A stretch of 64,000 nt of DNA from Allochromatium humboldtianum (GTDB taxonomy: Bacteria > Pseudomonadota > Gammaproteobacteria > Chromatiales > Chromatiaceae): contig NZ_JABZEO010000009.1 in the NCBI RefSeq assembly GCF_013385175.1, forward strand, positions 62,001 to 126,000. Direction: 5' to 3'. The notes below the pieces were generated by a model that worked only from the letters and a program-made list of their open reading frames with translations, did no database searches and was not told the origin of the DNA. Position 1 is the first letter of the stretch, and the number at the start of each line of letters is the position of its first letter. Position numbers and translations under genes: made by a program. Of this stretch, positions 1 through 10,543 are shown piece by piece.

Positions 1-135
1 CGTCCATCGTTGAATCCCCCTCGTCATTGTCGTGGATCGCGCGCCGAGACGGCGGCGGAGCGTTCGATGGTGGGGGAGATTCTCACCAGATCGCGACCCT
101 GGATCAAGGATAGCGATTGGCGCGCGCGGCTTTGA
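1..135. other. left-edge intergenic stretch, possible divergent gene start
   Basis: No gene is contained here. On the minus strand a good Shine-Dalgarno (GAGGGGG) lies just upstream of an ATG at 7..5, so a divergent gene may begin here and run off the left edge. Only one or two codons are visible, so nothing can be said about its product. No promoter pair convinced me. Confidence 0.25.
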
Positions 136-777
<642 letters not shown>

Positions 778-800
778 GACGCACAGACGAGGCCCGACAC

Positions 801-1514
801 TTGAACGGCCCGACCCCGCAGCTCCATCTGCCGCTCGAACTGCGACCCGAGCCGACCCTGGAGTCCTATCGGCCGGGGCCGAACGCCGAGGCCCTGGATG
901 CCGTCGCGGCGATGGCACGGGGGGCGGGCGAACCCTATCTGCTGCTCTTCGGCGCCGAAGGCACGGGCAAGACCCATCTGTTGCAAGCCGCCTGTCAGGC
1001 CGTCGCACACGCCGGGAGTCAGGCCCATTTCGTGCCGCTCGGGATGGCGGATCTGGATCCGGCGATGCTGGAGAACCTGGAACGGCTGGATCTGGTGGCG
1101 ATCGACGACATTCAGTGCATCGTCGGCGATCCGGCCTGGGAGCGCGCCCTCTTCGATCTCTTCAACCGGCTGCGCGAACAAGGGCGTTCACTGCTGGGCG
1201 CCACCAACGCCGCGCCCGACAGCCTGCCGTTCAGCCTGCCGGATCTGGCCTCGCGTCTGCTGTGGGGGCCGCGTTATCGGCTGCTGCCGCTGTCGGATCT
1301 GGACTGCGAACAGTTGCTGCTCGAAGCGGCGCACGGACGCGGGATGCGGCTGACCCCGGAGCTGGTGCGCTTCATCATGAGCCACTACGCGCGTGATCCA
1401 GCCTCGCTGCTCGACCTGCTGGCGCGGCTCGACAGCCTCAGCCTGCGTGAGCAGCGCCAGCCGAGCATTCCGCTGGTGCGTCGTATCATGCTGGGGTCTG
1501 AGGACGCTTCCTGA
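801..1514 (+). CDS. hda: DnaA-related regulatory inactivation protein Hda
   Basis: AAA+ protein that, with the DNA-loaded sliding clamp, promotes DnaA-ATP hydrolysis to prevent re-initiation (family knowledge). Visible are a clamp-binding-like N-terminus (QLHLPLEL), Walker A GAEGTGKTHLL and Walker B LVAIDDIQ, then the DnaA-like lid region. I chose the TTG at 801 because translation from there gives 237 residues beginning LNGPTPQLHLPLEL; the reading frame opens earlier at 723 but that would overlap wrbA deeply. It converges with the phosphatidyltransferase gene, with only two bases between the stops. In many gammaproteobacteria hda sits near purM/purN, as here. Confidence 0.92.
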   Translation: MNGPTPQLHLPLELRPEPTLESYRPGPNAEALDAVAAMARGAGEPYLLLFGAEGTGKTHLLQAACQAVAHAGSQAHFVPLGMADLDPAMLENLERLDLVAIDDIQCIVGDPAWERALFDLFNRLREQGRSLLGATNAAPDSLPFSLPDLASRLLWGPRYRLLPLSDLDCEQLLLEAAHGRGMRLTPELVRFIMSHYARDPASLLDLLARLDSLSLREQRQPSIPLVRRIMLGSEDAS

Positions 1515-1516
1515 GT

Positions 1517-2083
1517 TCAGTCCGACTTCCAGCCGCTGCGGATCGCCTTGCGGCTCCAGATCCAGACGTATTGCGTGCCGCTGACCACCACAGTGATCAG
1601 ACAGGCCCAGATCAGTGCGGCAATCGAGACCGCCGGCAGATCCATGACCCCGGCATCGAGGATGACGGCTACGACCAGCACGATCTGCATGGCCGTGTTG
1701 ACCTTGCTCATGAGGATGGGGGCCGCCTCGACCTCGGCGACCCGGTAGTTGTAGAGCAAGGCGCCGCTGACGATGACCAGATCGCGGAAGATCACCGCCA
1801 GCACCAGCCACAGCGGAATGAGTCCATGCACGCCGAGCACCAGAAAGCAGCATACGAGCAGAGTTTTGTCAGCCAGCGGGTCGAGCAGGCCGCCGAGCCG
1901 GCTCTGCCAGCCATAGTGCTTGGCCAGAAAGCCGTCGAGTCCGTCGGAGATCCCGGCGGCGGCGAACAGAACCAGGGCCCAGCCGAATTCGTGGACCGCG
2001 AGCAGATAGACCACCGGAATCACGGTGATCAGCCGAATCACGCTGATGATGTTGGGGATATCACTGGGCTTCAGGAAACTCAT
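1517..2083 (-). CDS. CDP-alcohol phosphatidyltransferase family membrane protein
   Basis: Integral membrane enzyme of the family that moves a phosphatidyl group from CDP-diacylglycerol to an alcohol (PgsA or cardiolipin-synthase-like). The signature D-x2-D-G-x2-A-x-x8-G-x3-D-x3-D is present as DGLDGFLAK through GGLLDPLADK; all four acidic residues are kept, but the Arg that usually follows the Ala is Lys. Several hydrophobic helices cover the rest. ATG at 2083 (MSFLKPSDIPNIISVIRL) is preferred; a GTG at 2107 is possible. It is divergent from purM with a short shared intergenic region. The substrate alcohol cannot be decided from sequence. Confidence 0.85.
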   Translation of the reverse strand: MSFLKPSDIPNIISVIRLITVIPVVYLLAVHEFGWALVLFAAAGISDGLDGFLAKHYGWQSRLGGLLDPLADKTLLVCCFLVLGVHGLIPLWLVLAVIFRDLVIVSGALLYNYRVAEVEAAPILMSKVNTAMQIVLVVAVILDAGVMDLPAVSIAALIWACLITVVVSGTQYVWIWSRKAIRSGWKSD

Positions 2084-2165
2084 GGCACCGACGCCTATGG
2101 AACGCACTGACGGAAGATGGCAGGTATACTAGCGCACCTCGATTCGTCAAGACTGGAGCCATCGC

Positions 2166-3236
2166 GTGCCGCAGGATTCCCCAACCCCATCCACCACCCT
2201 CAGTTATCGTTCGGCCGGTGTCGACATCGACGCCGGCGCCCGACTCGTCGAGCGTATCAAGCCGCTGGCCGCCGCCACGCGCCGCCCCGGCGTGCTCGAT
2301 GGGCTGGGCGGGTTCGGGGCCTTGTTCGAACTGCCCCTGGAGCGGTTCCGTCATCCCGTACTGGTCTCGGGCACCGACGGCGTGGGCACCAAGCTCAAGC
2401 TCGCCATCGAACTGGGCCGCCACGACACCATCGGCATCGATCTGGTGGCCATGTGCGTCAACGACATCCTGGTCAGCGGGGCCGAGCCGCTGTTCTTCCT
2501 CGACTACTATGCGACCGCGCACCTGGACGTCGAGGTCGCTACGGCTGTCGTCAGCGGAATCGCGCGTGGTTGTGAACTGGCCGGCTGCGCCCTGACCGGG
2601 GGCGAGACGGCCGAGATGCCCGGGCTCTATGGCGCGGGCGACTATGATCTGGCCGGATTCTGCGTCGGCATCGTCGAGAAGGACGCCATCATCCAGCCCT
2701 CGCGGGTCACGCCGGGCGATCGGCTGATCGCGCTCGCCTCTTCCGGGCCGCATTCCAACGGCTATTCACTGATCCGCAAGGTCATCGAGACCAGCGGCGC
2801 GGATCTGAGCCAGACTCTGAGCGAGACGACGCTGGGCGAGGCGCTGCTGGCCCCGACGCGCATCTATGTGCGCTCGGTGCTGTCGCTGATCGCGGCGCAG
2901 CACGTCCATGCCCTGGCCCATATCACCGGCGGTGGTCTGACCGAGAACCTGCCGCGCGTCCTGCCGGACGGCACTCAGGCGTGCATCGATCTCGACTCCT
3001 GGACCCGCCCGGCGGTATTCGACTGGCTCCAGACCCAGGGCGGCATCGCCGAGGCCGAGATGCTGCGGACCTTCAACTGCGGCGTCGGGATGGTGGTGTG
3101 CGTGGCGGCGGAGGACGTCGAGGCCGCGCTGACCCATCTGCGCGCGCAGGGCGAGACCGCCTGGGTCATCGGTCGGATCGAAGCGACCGAGGGTGAGCCC
3201 TGTGTCGTCTATCAGGGCGGCGCCCATGCCGTCTGA
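2166..3236 (+). CDS. purM: phosphoribosylformylglycinamidine cyclo-ligase (AIR synthase)
   Basis: Fifth step of purine synthesis, converting FGAM to AIR with ATP in the cytoplasm. The 356-residue product has the usual N-terminal [12 protein letters not shown], the [12 protein letters not shown] core, the CVNDIL segment and the [11 protein letters not shown] and [13 protein letters not shown] motifs. The GTG start at 2166 has GGAG eight bases upstream. A -10-like TATACT at 2125 hints at a promoter in the gap, but no matching -35 was found. Its 3' end overlaps purN by 11 bases, so the two are translationally coupled, the standard gammaproteobacterial arrangement. Confidence 0.97.
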   Translation: MPQDSPTPSTTLSYRSAGVDIDAGARLVERIKPLAAATRRPGVLDGLGGFGALFELPLERFRHPVLVSGTDGVGTKLKLAIELGRHDTIGIDLVAMCVNDILVSGAEPLFFLDYYATAHLDVEVATAVVSGIARGCELAGCALTGGETAEMPGLYGAGDYDLAGFCVGIVEKDAIIQPSRVTPGDRLIALASSGPHSNGYSLIRKVIETSGADLSQTLSETTLGEALLAPTRIYVRSVLSLIAAQHVHALAHITGGGLTENLPRVLPDGTQACIDLDSWTRPAVFDWLQTQGGIAEAEMLRTFNCGVGMVVCVAAEDVEAALTHLRAQGETAWVIGRIEATEGEPCVVYQGGAHAV

Positions 3237-3897
3237 ACGTGCCCCGCTGTCGGTCGTCGCGCTCATCTCGGGGAGCGGCAGCAATCTCCAGGCCCTGATC
3301 GACGCCCAGGAACAGGGCGCGCCCTTCCGGATTCGCGCCGTCATCAGCAACGAGCCGAACGCCTTCGGTCTGGAACGCGCGCGTCGTCATGGGATTGCGA
3401 CCGAGGCTCTGAACCACCGTGACTATCCGGATCGTGCCGGCTTCGACAGCGCCCTCGCAGCGGCGATCGATGGCCATGATCCGGGCTTGGTGGTGCTGGC
3501 CGGCTTCATGCGGATCCTGACGCCGGCCTTCGTCGAGCACTATCGCGGACGGCTGTTCAACATCCATCCATCCCTGCTGCCCAGGTATCAGGGATTGCAC
3601 ACCCACAAACGCGCGCTCGAAGCCGGCGATACCGAGCACGGCGCCAGCGTGCATTTCGTCACCGCCGAACTCGATGGCGGCCCCGTGGTCCTCCAGGCGC
3701 GCGTGCCCGTGCTGCCTAGAGACGACCCAGACACGCTGGCCGCACGGGTGCTGAAACAGGAACACGTCATCTATCCGACCGTGGTGCGCTGGTTCGCCGA
3801 GGGGCGGTTGCGGCTCGATGCGGATGGGCGTCCTCATCTCGATGGCGAGGTGCTGGACGAGCCGCGCCGGATCGGTCCGGGTCAGGGGTCTAGCTGA
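3226..3897 (+). CDS. purN: phosphoribosylglycinamide formyltransferase
   Basis: Formyl-tetrahydrofolate-dependent GAR transformylase, third step of purine synthesis. Visible motifs are the [12 protein letters not shown] phosphate-binding loop, the catalytic [24 protein letters not shown] block with the Asn and His of the active site, and the [13 protein letters not shown] block with its Asp. I chose ATG at 3226 ([20 protein letters not shown]), giving 223 residues, over an upstream in-frame start that would lie further inside purM. The end overlaps by 16 bases the convergent DUF1566 gene. The C-terminal tail is slightly longer than in E. coli and is Arg/Gly rich. Confidence 0.96.
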   Translation: MPSERAPLSVVALISGSGSNLQALIDAQEQGAPFRIRAVISNEPNAFGLERARRHGIATEALNHRDYPDRAGFDSALAAAIDGHDPGLVVLAGFMRILTPAFVEHYRGRLFNIHPSLLPRYQGLHTHKRALEAGDTEHGASVHFVTAELDGGPVVLQARVPVLPRDDPDTLAARVLKQEHVIYPTVVRWFAEGRLRLDADGRPHLDGEVLDEPRRIGPGQGSS

Positions 3898-4559
3898 TCG
3901 TCAGCGTCTTCCGTTCCCGGCTCGCGACCGTCATGCGGTTCGAGGCGCCGTTCACTGTAGGGCAGACAGGTCGCGGGTCGCTCAGGCGAGCAGGCCTCGG
4001 CATCGCGCACCAGTCGGACATAGAAGGCATCGCGCTTGGTGCCATAGCCCAGATGGCCACGGCGAAAGTCGAGCGTCCAGGCGCTGTCCGGATAATAGGT
4101 CGCCGGGTCCGAGGTCCAGAAGCGGCCCGCCGGTGTGCGCGGAAAGGTGACGCCGTCGATGCCGACGCCATAGCAACGTCGCACCAGCAGGGAGCGCAGT
4201 TCGTCCTGGGTCGGCAGGCGCCAGTCGGCATAACCGGCGAAACGCCATTCACGCGCGCGACGCTTCGCCTCATCCAGCTTGAAGGCCTGTGGCTCACCCA
4301 TCGTACAGCCGACCCCGGCCGCACCCTCGGGGCACTGCTTCCACATCAGGCCGGTGCTCCGATCGTAGACCGTGCCGTTCTGGATCTGGATGTAGCGCGA
4401 ATCGGGTATGGGGGCCGCGTCCCAGTCGACACACTCCTGAGCGACCGCCATTCCGGCCAGTAGGGCCGCCGGCATGAACAACAGTCGTACCCGCCCCTTG
4501 CCCGCTTTCAGGCCGGAATCCGGGAACGAGCAGCGGAAGAACCGAGGCTTCAGCCGCAT
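3882..4559 (-). CDS. exported DUF1566 (Lcl-type) domain protein
   Basis: Likely periplasmic or cell-surface protein. After a positively charged start there is a signal-peptide-like hydrophobic segment (LLFMPAALLAGMAVAQE) ending near residue 42, then a domain with the DUF1566 hallmarks: TVYDRSTGLMWKQC, the WRLPTQDELRSLL motif and the WTSDP and YVRLVRD strands. The family occurs in surface proteins of unknown function. Start at ATG 4559 has AGGG upstream; an earlier ATG at 4604 would overlap the preceding gene. It follows the DUF6489-like gene in the same direction. Six Cys residues in the mature part may form disulfides. Confidence 0.75.
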   Translation of the reverse strand: MRLKPRFFRCSFPDSGLKAGKGRVRLLFMPAALLAGMAVAQECVDWDAAPIPDSRYIQIQNGTVYDRSTGLMWKQCPEGAAGVGCTMGEPQAFKLDEAKRRAREWRFAGYADWRLPTQDELRSLLVRRCYGVGIDGVTFPRTPAGRFWTSDPATYYPDSAWTLDFRRGHLGYGTKRDAFYVRLVRDAEACSPERPATCLPYSERRLEPHDGREPGTEDADDQLDP

Positions 4560-4584
4560 GTGCGCGCCCTGACCGACACCAGCA

Positions 4585-4842
4585 CTATTTGGATCTATCC
4601 TCATCCGTCTTCGAGCCGGAGGCCGGGAGACTCGTCATGAGTTTCTGGAAGTAGTCCCAGGACGCGAGGGTTCCGGCCATATAGGGCTGGAAGAGCTTGA
4701 GCGGATCATAGCCCTCGACCCCGGCGTTCATGCGCTCGCGGATGTCGTCCATGAGTTGGCGCTGAAAGGCTTCGACGTCCGGGAGCCCGAAGAGCTTGCG
4801 CATTTCTTCGGGGGTGATATCCACATCGACCGTGACCTTCAT
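4585..4842 (-). CDS. small DUF6489-like protein
   Basis: An 85-residue acidic protein starting MKVTVDVDITPEEMRKLFGLPDV, a pattern I associate with the uncharacterised DUF6489 family. It is probably cytoplasmic: no signal peptide or membrane helix is seen. The start at 4842 is chosen for its Shine-Dalgarno GGAGAGG six bases upstream; an upstream ATG at 4857 lacks one. The gene reads in the same direction as its two neighbours and may form a small operon with them. Function is unknown, and the family assignment rests only on the N-terminal pattern. Confidence 0.7.
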   Translation of the reverse strand: MKVTVDVDITPEEMRKLFGLPDVEAFQRQLMDDIRERMNAGVEGYDPLKLFQPYMAGTLASWDYFQKLMTSLPASGSKTDEDRSK

Positions 4843-4882
4843 AAAGAACCTCTCCAAGCGTTGACGAGCGGGATGATGCGAC

Positions 4883-5341
4883 TCAGTGACGGCGCGCGCG
4901 CGGCATGTCTTCCAGGATCGGTTCCTCGACCTGGATGCCGCGCCGCACGCGCCGACCGATCAGGACGCAGGCACGCTCGAAGGCGCGCTCGGCCTCGCGG
5001 GCGTTCCAGTCCCATTCGGATGGATGCGAGGTGGCCGGAAACTGCCAGTGCCCGGTGGTCAGCACCGAACCGATGCGCACCTCCAGTGTCCAGTCGTGCC
5101 AGACCATGTCCGGCTGCTCGTCCTCGACGAACTCCTGTTCGACCAGTCGGACATAGTGACCGGCCTGATCGTCCATGGCGACCTGGTTGGTGAGCACCAG
5201 GGTGTCGTCGATACAGCTGCTCCAGCCGGTATGGACCGCGCTGGCCGTGGACATGAGGGCATGGATGAGCAGTCCGGGCGTGAGCGTCAGGGACAAAGGA
5301 GTGTCCCAGTCCGGCTCACCTGTGTCTCTATCGAGTGTCAT
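4883..5341 (-). CDS. uncharacterised protein
   Basis: I do not recognise this 152-residue protein (from ATG 5341). It is soluble-looking, rich in Trp and acidic residues in the middle (MVWHDWTLEVRIG, HPSEWDWNAREAERAFE) and ends with an Arg/His-rich tail. No signal peptide, membrane segment or known catalytic motif is visible. The frame continues upstream to 5392, but MTLDRDTGEPDWDTPLS looks like the more natural beginning. It lies 40 bases upstream of the DUF6489-like gene in the same orientation, so co-transcription is likely. Confidence 0.6.
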   Translation of the reverse strand: MTLDRDTGEPDWDTPLSLTLTPGLLIHALMSTASAVHTGWSSCIDDTLVLTNQVAMDDQAGHYVRLVEQEFVEDEQPDMVWHDWTLEVRIGSVLTTGHWQFPATSHPSEWDWNAREAERAFERACVLIGRRVRRGIQVEEPILEDMPRARRH

Positions 5342-5632
5342 TGAGTGAATGTAGAACCTATGTTGCCGGTGGTGGCGCATTCTGGGTGCCAAGCGGCAAG
5401 TCTACGTCGGTCGGGCCACGAACAGCAATGCGGATACTCAGCATTTCCGGCGTTACGCCAGACGTATGCACTTGGCGTCATTGGTAAATCATAAACCCAT
5501 CAAATCGCCGCCTCACCATCGATCCTGTCTTCCTTTTGATTCTTCACGAACGGGAGTCACGCGCCAAAGCACCTTTGGTCGAAGAGCGTCCGCGATGCGT
5601 GGGACGGCTATCCCACTTTCGCCCCAAATCCG
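5342..5632. other. intergenic stretch without a recognised gene
   Basis: About 290 bases between the uncharacterised gene and the tRNA-Val terminator. No coding frame with credible composition, tRNA or repeat was recognised. A promoter for the minus-strand gene starting at 5341 should lie here but I could not pick one with confidence. Confidence 0.5.
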
Positions 5633-5668
5633 GCTAGAAAAGAAAAAGGCCAGCAATTGCTGGCCTTT
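5633..5668 (-). terminator. Rho-independent terminator of tRNA-Val
   Basis: A perfect 10-bp palindrome (AAAGGCCAGC, loop AATT, then its complement; 5645..5668) is followed on the minus strand by a T-rich run (5633..5647). It lies 25 bases downstream of the tRNA 3' end. Confidence 0.9.
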
Positions 5669-5692
5669 AAATCTCTTAAATTCAAGAATATT

Positions 5693-5767
5693 TGGTGGGC
5701 GCAGGTGGGATCGAACCACCGACCCCTGCCGTGTGAAGGCAGTGCTCTCCCGCTGAGCTATGCGCCC
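5693..5767 (-). tRNA. tRNA-Val (anticodon CAC)
   Basis: Minus-strand cloverleaf of 75 bases with encoded CCA. Acceptor stem GGGCGCA pairs with TGCGCCC, the D-arm begins TAGCTCAGCGGGAGAGC, the anticodon stem CTGCC/GGCAG closes a loop TTCACAC with anticodon CAC (reads GUG), and the T-arm GGTGGTTCGATCCCACC is standard. It has its own promoter and terminator, so it appears to be monocistronic. Confidence 0.97.
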
Positions 5768-5781
5768 TGAACAGACGGCGA

Positions 5782-5810
5782 ATGATAGCGGTATTGGCGG
5801 AGCCTGACAA
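5782..5810 (-). promoter_or_regulatory. sigma-70 promoter of tRNA-Val
   Basis: On the minus strand a -35 TTGTCA (5805..5810) and -10 TATCAT (5782..5787) are separated by exactly 17 bases, each matching consensus at five of six positions. A GC-rich stretch follows the -10, as in stringently controlled stable-RNA promoters. The tRNA starts about 14 bases downstream. Confidence 0.8.
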
Positions 5811-5839
5811 GCCCCGCCGCACTCGTTCAGATCGACCGA

Positions 5840-8800
5840 TCAGCCGACCCAGACGCGGGCATTGCGGAACAGCCGCATCCAGGGACCGTCCTGACCCCAG
5901 TCGTCCGGATACCAGGAGTTCTGGACGGCCCGGAAGACGCGCTCGGGATGCGGCATCAGGATGGTGACGCGCCCGTCGGTGGTGGTCAGTCCGGCGATGC
6001 CGTTGGGCGAGCCGTTGGGGTTGGCCGGATAGCTTTCGGCGATCTGTCCGTCGTTTTCGACATAGCGCGCCACGACCCAGGGTTCGGCCGCCGCCAGATG
6101 GGCCGGATCGCGGAACTCTGCCCTCCCCTCGCCATGGGCCACGGCGATCGGCATCCGCGATCCGGCCATGCCCGTCAGCAGTACCGAGGGAGTCGCTTCG
6201 ACCTGGAGCATGAGCGTGCGTGCCTCGAACTGCTCGGAGCGGTTGCGCACGAAGTGCGGCCAGTGATCCGCGCCCGGAATCAGCTCGCGCAGGTTGGAGA
6301 GCATCTGGCAGCCGTTGCAGACACCGAGCGCAAAGGTGTCGGTGCGCGCGAAGAACGCCTGGAACTGATCGCGTGCGCGGCCGTTGAACAGGATGGTCTT
6401 GGCCCAGCCCTCGCCCGCGCCCAGCACGTCGCCGTAGGAGAAGCCGCCACAGGCCACCAGACCCCGGAAGTCGGCCAGATCCACGCGCCCGGCGATGACA
6501 TCGGACAGATGCACGTCGACACAGGAGAAGCCGGCGGCATGGAAGGCGGCGGCCATCTCGATCTGACCATTGACGCCCTGATCGCGCAGGATGGCGATCG
6601 GCGGACGTGCCCCGCGTTCGATGTAGGGTGCGGCGATGTCGTCGTCGGGATCGAAGGTCAGGACCGCGTTCAGGCCCGGATCGGGTTCAGCGATGCGCGC
6701 GAAGGCCTCGGCCGCGCACTCGGGATCGTCGCGCCGCGCCTGCATCCGGTAGCTGGTCTCGGACCAGAGCCGTTGCAGCTCGGCACGATCGGCCGTGAAC
6801 AGGGTGCAGCAACGATGACAGATACGGATCTGGTCGCTGTCGTCGAGCAGACCGATCACCGGGCTGAACTCGGCCAGACCGTGGTACTCCAGGATCTGGA
6901 GCACATCATCCGTGTCGGTATGGCGCACCTGGATGACCGCGCCCAGTTCCTCGCTGAACAGGGCGGCGAGCACGTCGGAGCCGATCGCAGCCAGATCGAT
7001 GTCCAGCCCGCAATGCCCGGCGAAGGCCATCTCGCACAGGGTCGCGAGCAGGCCGCCGTCCGAGCGGTCGTGATAGGCCAGGATCATGCCCTCGGCGCGC
7101 AGTTCCTGGAGCGCAGCGAAGAAGCGCTTGAGCAGATCGGGATCGTCGAGGTCCGGCGGCTCGGTGCCGATCCGGTTGTAGACCTGCGCCAGCGCCGAGC
7201 CGCCGAGCCGGTTGCGTCCACGGCCGAGGTCGATCAGGATCAGGTCGGTATCGCCCTGATCGGTACGCAGTTGCGGCGTCAGGGTCTCGCGCACCTCCTC
7301 GACCGGCGCGAAGGCCGAGACGATCAGCGACAACGGTGCGGTCATCTCGCGCCGCTCGCCTTCGGGCGTGTTCCACACCGTCTTCATGCTCATGGAATCC
7401 TTGCCGACCGGGATGGCGATCCCGAGTTCGGCGCAGAGATCCAGACCGACCGCGCGCACCGTGTCGTAGAGCCGCGCGTCCTCGCCCGGATGCCCGGCCG
7501 CCGCCATCCAGTTGGCCGAAAGCTTGATGTCGCCCAGCTGCTCGATGTCGGCGGCGAGGATGTTGGTGATGGCCTCGCCGACCGCCATCCGGCCCGAGGC
7601 CGGTGCATTCAACAGCGCCAGCGGAGTACGCTCGCCGATGGCCATGGCCTCGCCGGTGTAGCCGCTGTAATCGCTCAGGGTCACGGCACAGTCGGCGACC
7701 GGCACCTGCCAGGGGCCGACCATCTGCTCGCGCGCCACCAGTCCGGTGATGCTGCGGTCGCCGATGGTGATGAGGAAGCTCTTGTCGGCGACCGTCGGCA
7801 ATCGCAGCACACGGGCGATGGCGTCGCTCAGCTCGATGCCGCTGGTGTCGAACGATGCGCCGGGTGATGGCAAACGCTCGACCTCACGGCGCATGCGTGG
7901 CGGCTTGCCCAAGAGCAGCGAAAGCGGCATGTCGATCGGGCGTTCAGCACGCGCGGCGTCTTCGAGCGCCAGATGCTCGGCCTCGGTCGCCTCGCCGACC
8001 ACGGCATAGGGACAGCGCTCGCGTTCGCAGATGGCCTTGAACTCGTCCAACTGCTCGGCGGCGACCGCCATCACATAGCGTTCCTGCGACTCGTTGCACC
8101 AGAGCTCCATCGGCGACAGTGACGGATCGTCGCTCGGGATCGCGGCCAGATCGAAGCGTCCGCCGCGTCCGCCGTCATGCACCAGTTCGGGCAGCGCGTT
8201 GGAGAGTCCGCCCGCGCCGACGTCATGGATGAAGAGGATCGGATTGTCCTCGCCGCGCGCCCAGCAACGGTCGATGACCTCCTGACAGCGCCGCTGCATC
8301 TCGGGGTTGGCGCGCTGCACCGAGGCGAAATCCAGATCTTCCGCCGAAGCCCCCGAAGCCATGCTGGAGGCCGCACCGCCGCCGAGACCGATCAGCATCG
8401 CCGGCCCGCCGAGCACGACCAGCGGCGTGCCCGCCGGGAAGGGACGCTTCTCGACATGCTCGTCGCGGATGTTGCCCATCCCGCCTGCAAGCATGATCGG
8501 TTTGTGATAACCGCGCAGTTCGGTGCGGCCGTCCGGGCCGGGGATCGCCTGCTCGTAGGTGCGGAAATAGCCGGTCAGATTGGGCCGTCCGAACTCGTTG
8601 TTGAAGGCCGCCGCGCCGATCGGCCCCTCGATCATGATGTCGAGCGCCGAGACGATGCGTCCCGGCTTGCCGTGATCGATCTCCCAGGGCTGCTCGAAGC
8701 CGGGGATGCGCAGATTCGACACCGAGAAGCCGCACAGACCGGCCTTGGGCTTGGCGCCCTGCCCGGTCGCGCCCTCGTCGCGAATCTCGCCGCCCGAGCC

Positions 8801-9751
8801 GGTGGCCGCGCCCGGATCGGGGGCGATGGCGGTCGGGTGGTTGTGGGTCTCGACCTTCATCAACAGATGAATGGGTTCCTCGGACTCGCAGTAGACGCGC
8901 GTCTGCGGACAGGGGATGAAACGCCGTCCTTCCCAGCCTTCGAGCACGGCGGCGTTGTCCTTGTAGGCCGAGAGCACGCCTTCGGGCGAACTCTGGGTGG
9001 TATGACGGATCATGGCGAACAGCGAATGGGTCTGCGGCTCGCCGTCGATCACCCAGTCGGCGTTGAAGATCTTGTGCCGGCAGTGCTCGGAGTTGGCCTG
9101 GGCGAACATCATCAGCTCGACATCGGTCGGATTGCGGCCGAGCGCGCTGAAGTTCTCGGTCAGATAGTCGATCTCGTCGTCGGAGAGCGCCAGCCCCAGT
9201 TCGAGGTTGGCTGCTTCCAGCGCCGGCCGTCCGGCACCGATGACATCGACCCGCTGCATCGGACGCGGTTCGGCGGACTCGAAGAGCTGGCCGGCCGACT
9301 CCAGATCGAAGCGCACCACCTGGGTCATGCGGTCGTGCAGCACGGCAGCCACGGCGTCCAACGTGGGGCCGTCGAGTTCACCCGGCGCGCCGGCTGCTTC
9401 CGGGGCGAGGGTCAGATAATAGGCGATGCCGCGCTCCAGACGCCGGATCGTCTTCAGGCCACAGTTGTGCGCGATATCGGTCGCCTTCGACGACCAGGGC
9501 GAGATGGTTCCCGGTCGCGGCACCACCAGCACCAGACGCCCCTCAGGCTCATGCGCCGGCAGACTCGGCCCATAGCGCAGCAGACGCTCCAGGATAGCGC
9601 GCTCCTCGGCGCTGAGTTCAGCCGTCACCTGGGCGAAATGCACATACTCGGCATAGGGCTGGATCGGGAACCCGGTCAGCTCGCACAGCCGGTCGGCCAG
9701 TTTCTGGAGACGGAGTTCGGAGAAGGCGGGCGCACCACGGAGGACAAGCAT
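5840..9751 (-). CDS. purL: phosphoribosylformylglycinamidine synthase (FGAR amidotransferase)
   Basis: Large single-chain PurL (1303 residues, E. coli 1295) that makes FGAM from FGAR, glutamine and ATP. Order seen: N-terminal PurS-like domain, linker, two AIR-synthase-like halves (with the [14 protein letters not shown] motif and [11 protein letters not shown]), then a C-terminal class I glutamine amidotransferase with nucleophile Cys in GVCNGCQML and the His-Glu pair in PHPERVF. ATG 9751 gives the expected [12 protein letters not shown] beginning. It is on the minus strand downstream of rnr-rlmB, 48 bases away, and precedes tRNA-Val. Together with purM, purN and purB the window carries four purine-pathway genes. 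Confidence 0.98.
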   Translation of the reverse strand: MLVLRGAPAFSELRLQKLADRLCELTGFPIQPYAEYVHFAQVTAELSAEERAILERLLRYGPSLPAHEPEGRLVLVVPRPGTISPWSSKATDIAHNCGLKTIRRLERGIAYYLTLAPEAAGAPGELDGPTLDAVAAVLHDRMTQVVRFDLESAGQLFESAEPRPMQRVDVIGAGRPALEAANLELGLALSDDEIDYLTENFSALGRNPTDVELMMFAQANSEHCRHKIFNADWVIDGEPQTHSLFAMIRHTTQSSPEGVLSAYKDNAAVLEGWEGRRFIPCPQTRVYCESEEPIHLLMKVETHNHPTAIAPDPGAATGSGGEIRDEGATGQGAKPKAGLCGFSVSNLRIPGFEQPWEIDHGKPGRIVSALDIMIEGPIGAAAFNNEFGRPNLTGYFRTYEQAIPGPDGRTELRGYHKPIMLAGGMGNIRDEHVEKRPFPAGTPLVVLGGPAMLIGLGGGAASSMASGASAEDLDFASVQRANPEMQRRCQEVIDRCWARGEDNPILFIHDVGAGGLSNALPELVHDGGRGGRFDLAAIPSDDPSLSPMELWCNESQERYVMAVAAEQLDEFKAICERERCPYAVVGEATEAEHLALEDAARAERPIDMPLSLLLGKPPRMRREVERLPSPGASFDTSGIELSDAIARVLRLPTVADKSFLITIGDRSITGLVAREQMVGPWQVPVADCAVTLSDYSGYTGEAMAIGERTPLALLNAPASGRMAVGEAITNILAADIEQLGDIKLSANWMAAAGHPGEDARLYDTVRAVGLDLCAELGIAIPVGKDSMSMKTVWNTPEGERREMTAPLSLIVSAFAPVEEVRETLTPQLRTDQGDTDLILIDLGRGRNRLGGSALAQVYNRIGTEPPDLDDPDLLKRFFAALQELRAEGMILAYHDRSDGGLLATLCEMAFAGHCGLDIDLAAIGSDVLAALFSEELGAVIQVRHTDTDDVLQILEYHGLAEFSPVIGLLDDSDQIRICHRCCTLFTADRAELQRLWSETSYRMQARRDDPECAAEAFARIAEPDPGLNAVLTFDPDDDIAAPYIERGARPPIAILRDQGVNGQIEMAAAFHAAGFSCVDVHLSDVIAGRVDLADFRGLVACGGFSYGDVLGAGEGWAKTILFNGRARDQFQAFFARTDTFALGVCNGCQMLSNLRELIPGADHWPHFVRNRSEQFEARTLMLQVEATPSVLLTGMAGSRMPIAVAHGEGRAEFRDPAHLAAAEPWVVARYVENDGQIAESYPANPNGSPNGIAGLTTTDGRVTILMPHPERVFRAVQNSWYPDDWGQDGPWMRLFRNARVWVG

Positions 9752-9799
9752 CGGCGTTGCTCTTTAGGGACTTAGGTGATTGTCGACAGAAAAAGACGG

Positions 9800-10543
9800 C
9801 TAGGCGCGTCGTTGGCGCAGGGCCTCGTAGAGACAGACGCCGGCCGCGACCGAGACGTTCAGGCTCTCCACCTGGCCACACATCGGCAGACGCACCAGAC
9901 GATCGCAGCGTTCGCGGGTCAGGCGGCGCAGTCCGCTGCCCTCGGCGCCCATCACCAGCCCCAGCGGGCCGGTCAGGTCGGCGGCATAGAGTTCGTCGCT
10001 CGCCTCGCCGGCGGCGCCGATCAGCCAGATGCCGCGCTCCTTGAGCGCATCCATGACCCGCGCCAGATTCGTCACCTGCACATAGGGCAGCGTCTCGGCG
10101 GCGCCGCTGGCGACCTTGCACACCACGGGCGTCAGCCCGACGGCGTTGTCCTTGGGTGCGATGACCGCCTGGACGCCGACGGCCTCGGCGGTACGCAGAC
10201 AGGCGCCGAGATTGTGCGGATCCTGGACCTCATCCAAGAGTAGCAGGAATGGCGGCACATCGAGCCGATCGAGCAGCGCCGCCAGGTCGGATTCGGTACG
10301 CGAGGACGGCACCCGAACCCAGGCGAGCGCGCCCTGATGATTGACGCCGGCGGCGGCGCGTTCCAGCTCCGCGCGCTCGACCTGACGCAGCCGGATACCG
10401 GCCTCGCGCGCCAGATCGGCCAGTTCCTGCAGGCGCCGGTCGCGACGCGCCCGCTCCAGCCAGACTTCGTCCACACCCTCGGCGCCGAACTTCAGTGCCG
10501 CACGGACGCTGTGGATACCCCCGACGGGCGCGCGCTCAGTCAT
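9800..10543 (-). CDS. rlmB: 23S rRNA Gm2251 2'-O-methyltransferase
   Basis: SPOUT-class enzyme that methylates the ribose of G2251 in 23S rRNA using SAM. The N-terminal substrate-binding domain starts VGGIHSVRAAL; the knotted C-terminal domain shows motif 1 NLGACLRTAEAVG, motif 2 LVMGAEGSGLRRLT and motif 3 VESLNVSVAAGVCLYE. Length 247 matches the family (E. coli 243). Its ATG overlaps the rnr stop by eight bases, so rnr-rlmB is a coupled operon, as in enterobacteria. Confidence 0.96.
   Translation of the reverse strand: MTERAPVGGIHSVRAALKFGAEGVDEVWLERARRDRRLQELADLAREAGIRLRQVERAELERAAAGVNHQGALAWVRVPSSRTESDLAALLDRLDVPPFLLLLDEVQDPHNLGACLRTAEAVGVQAVIAPKDNAVGLTPVVCKVASGAAETLPYVQVTNLARVMDALKERGIWLIGAAGEASDELYAADLTGPLGLVMGAEGSGLRRLTRERCDRLVRLPMCGQVESLNVSVAAGVCLYEALRQRRA

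Noticed and set aside
5466-5756. Plus-strand frame of 96 codons ending with GGRRWDRTTDPCRVKAVLSR
   Set aside because: It is the complement of tRNA-Val and its terminator; this peptide pattern is a well-known spurious annotation.
5948-9775. Very long open frames (639 and 532 codons) opposite purL
   Set aside because: GC-rich third positions of purL keep the antisense frames open; the peptides have no domain and the coding strand is unambiguous.
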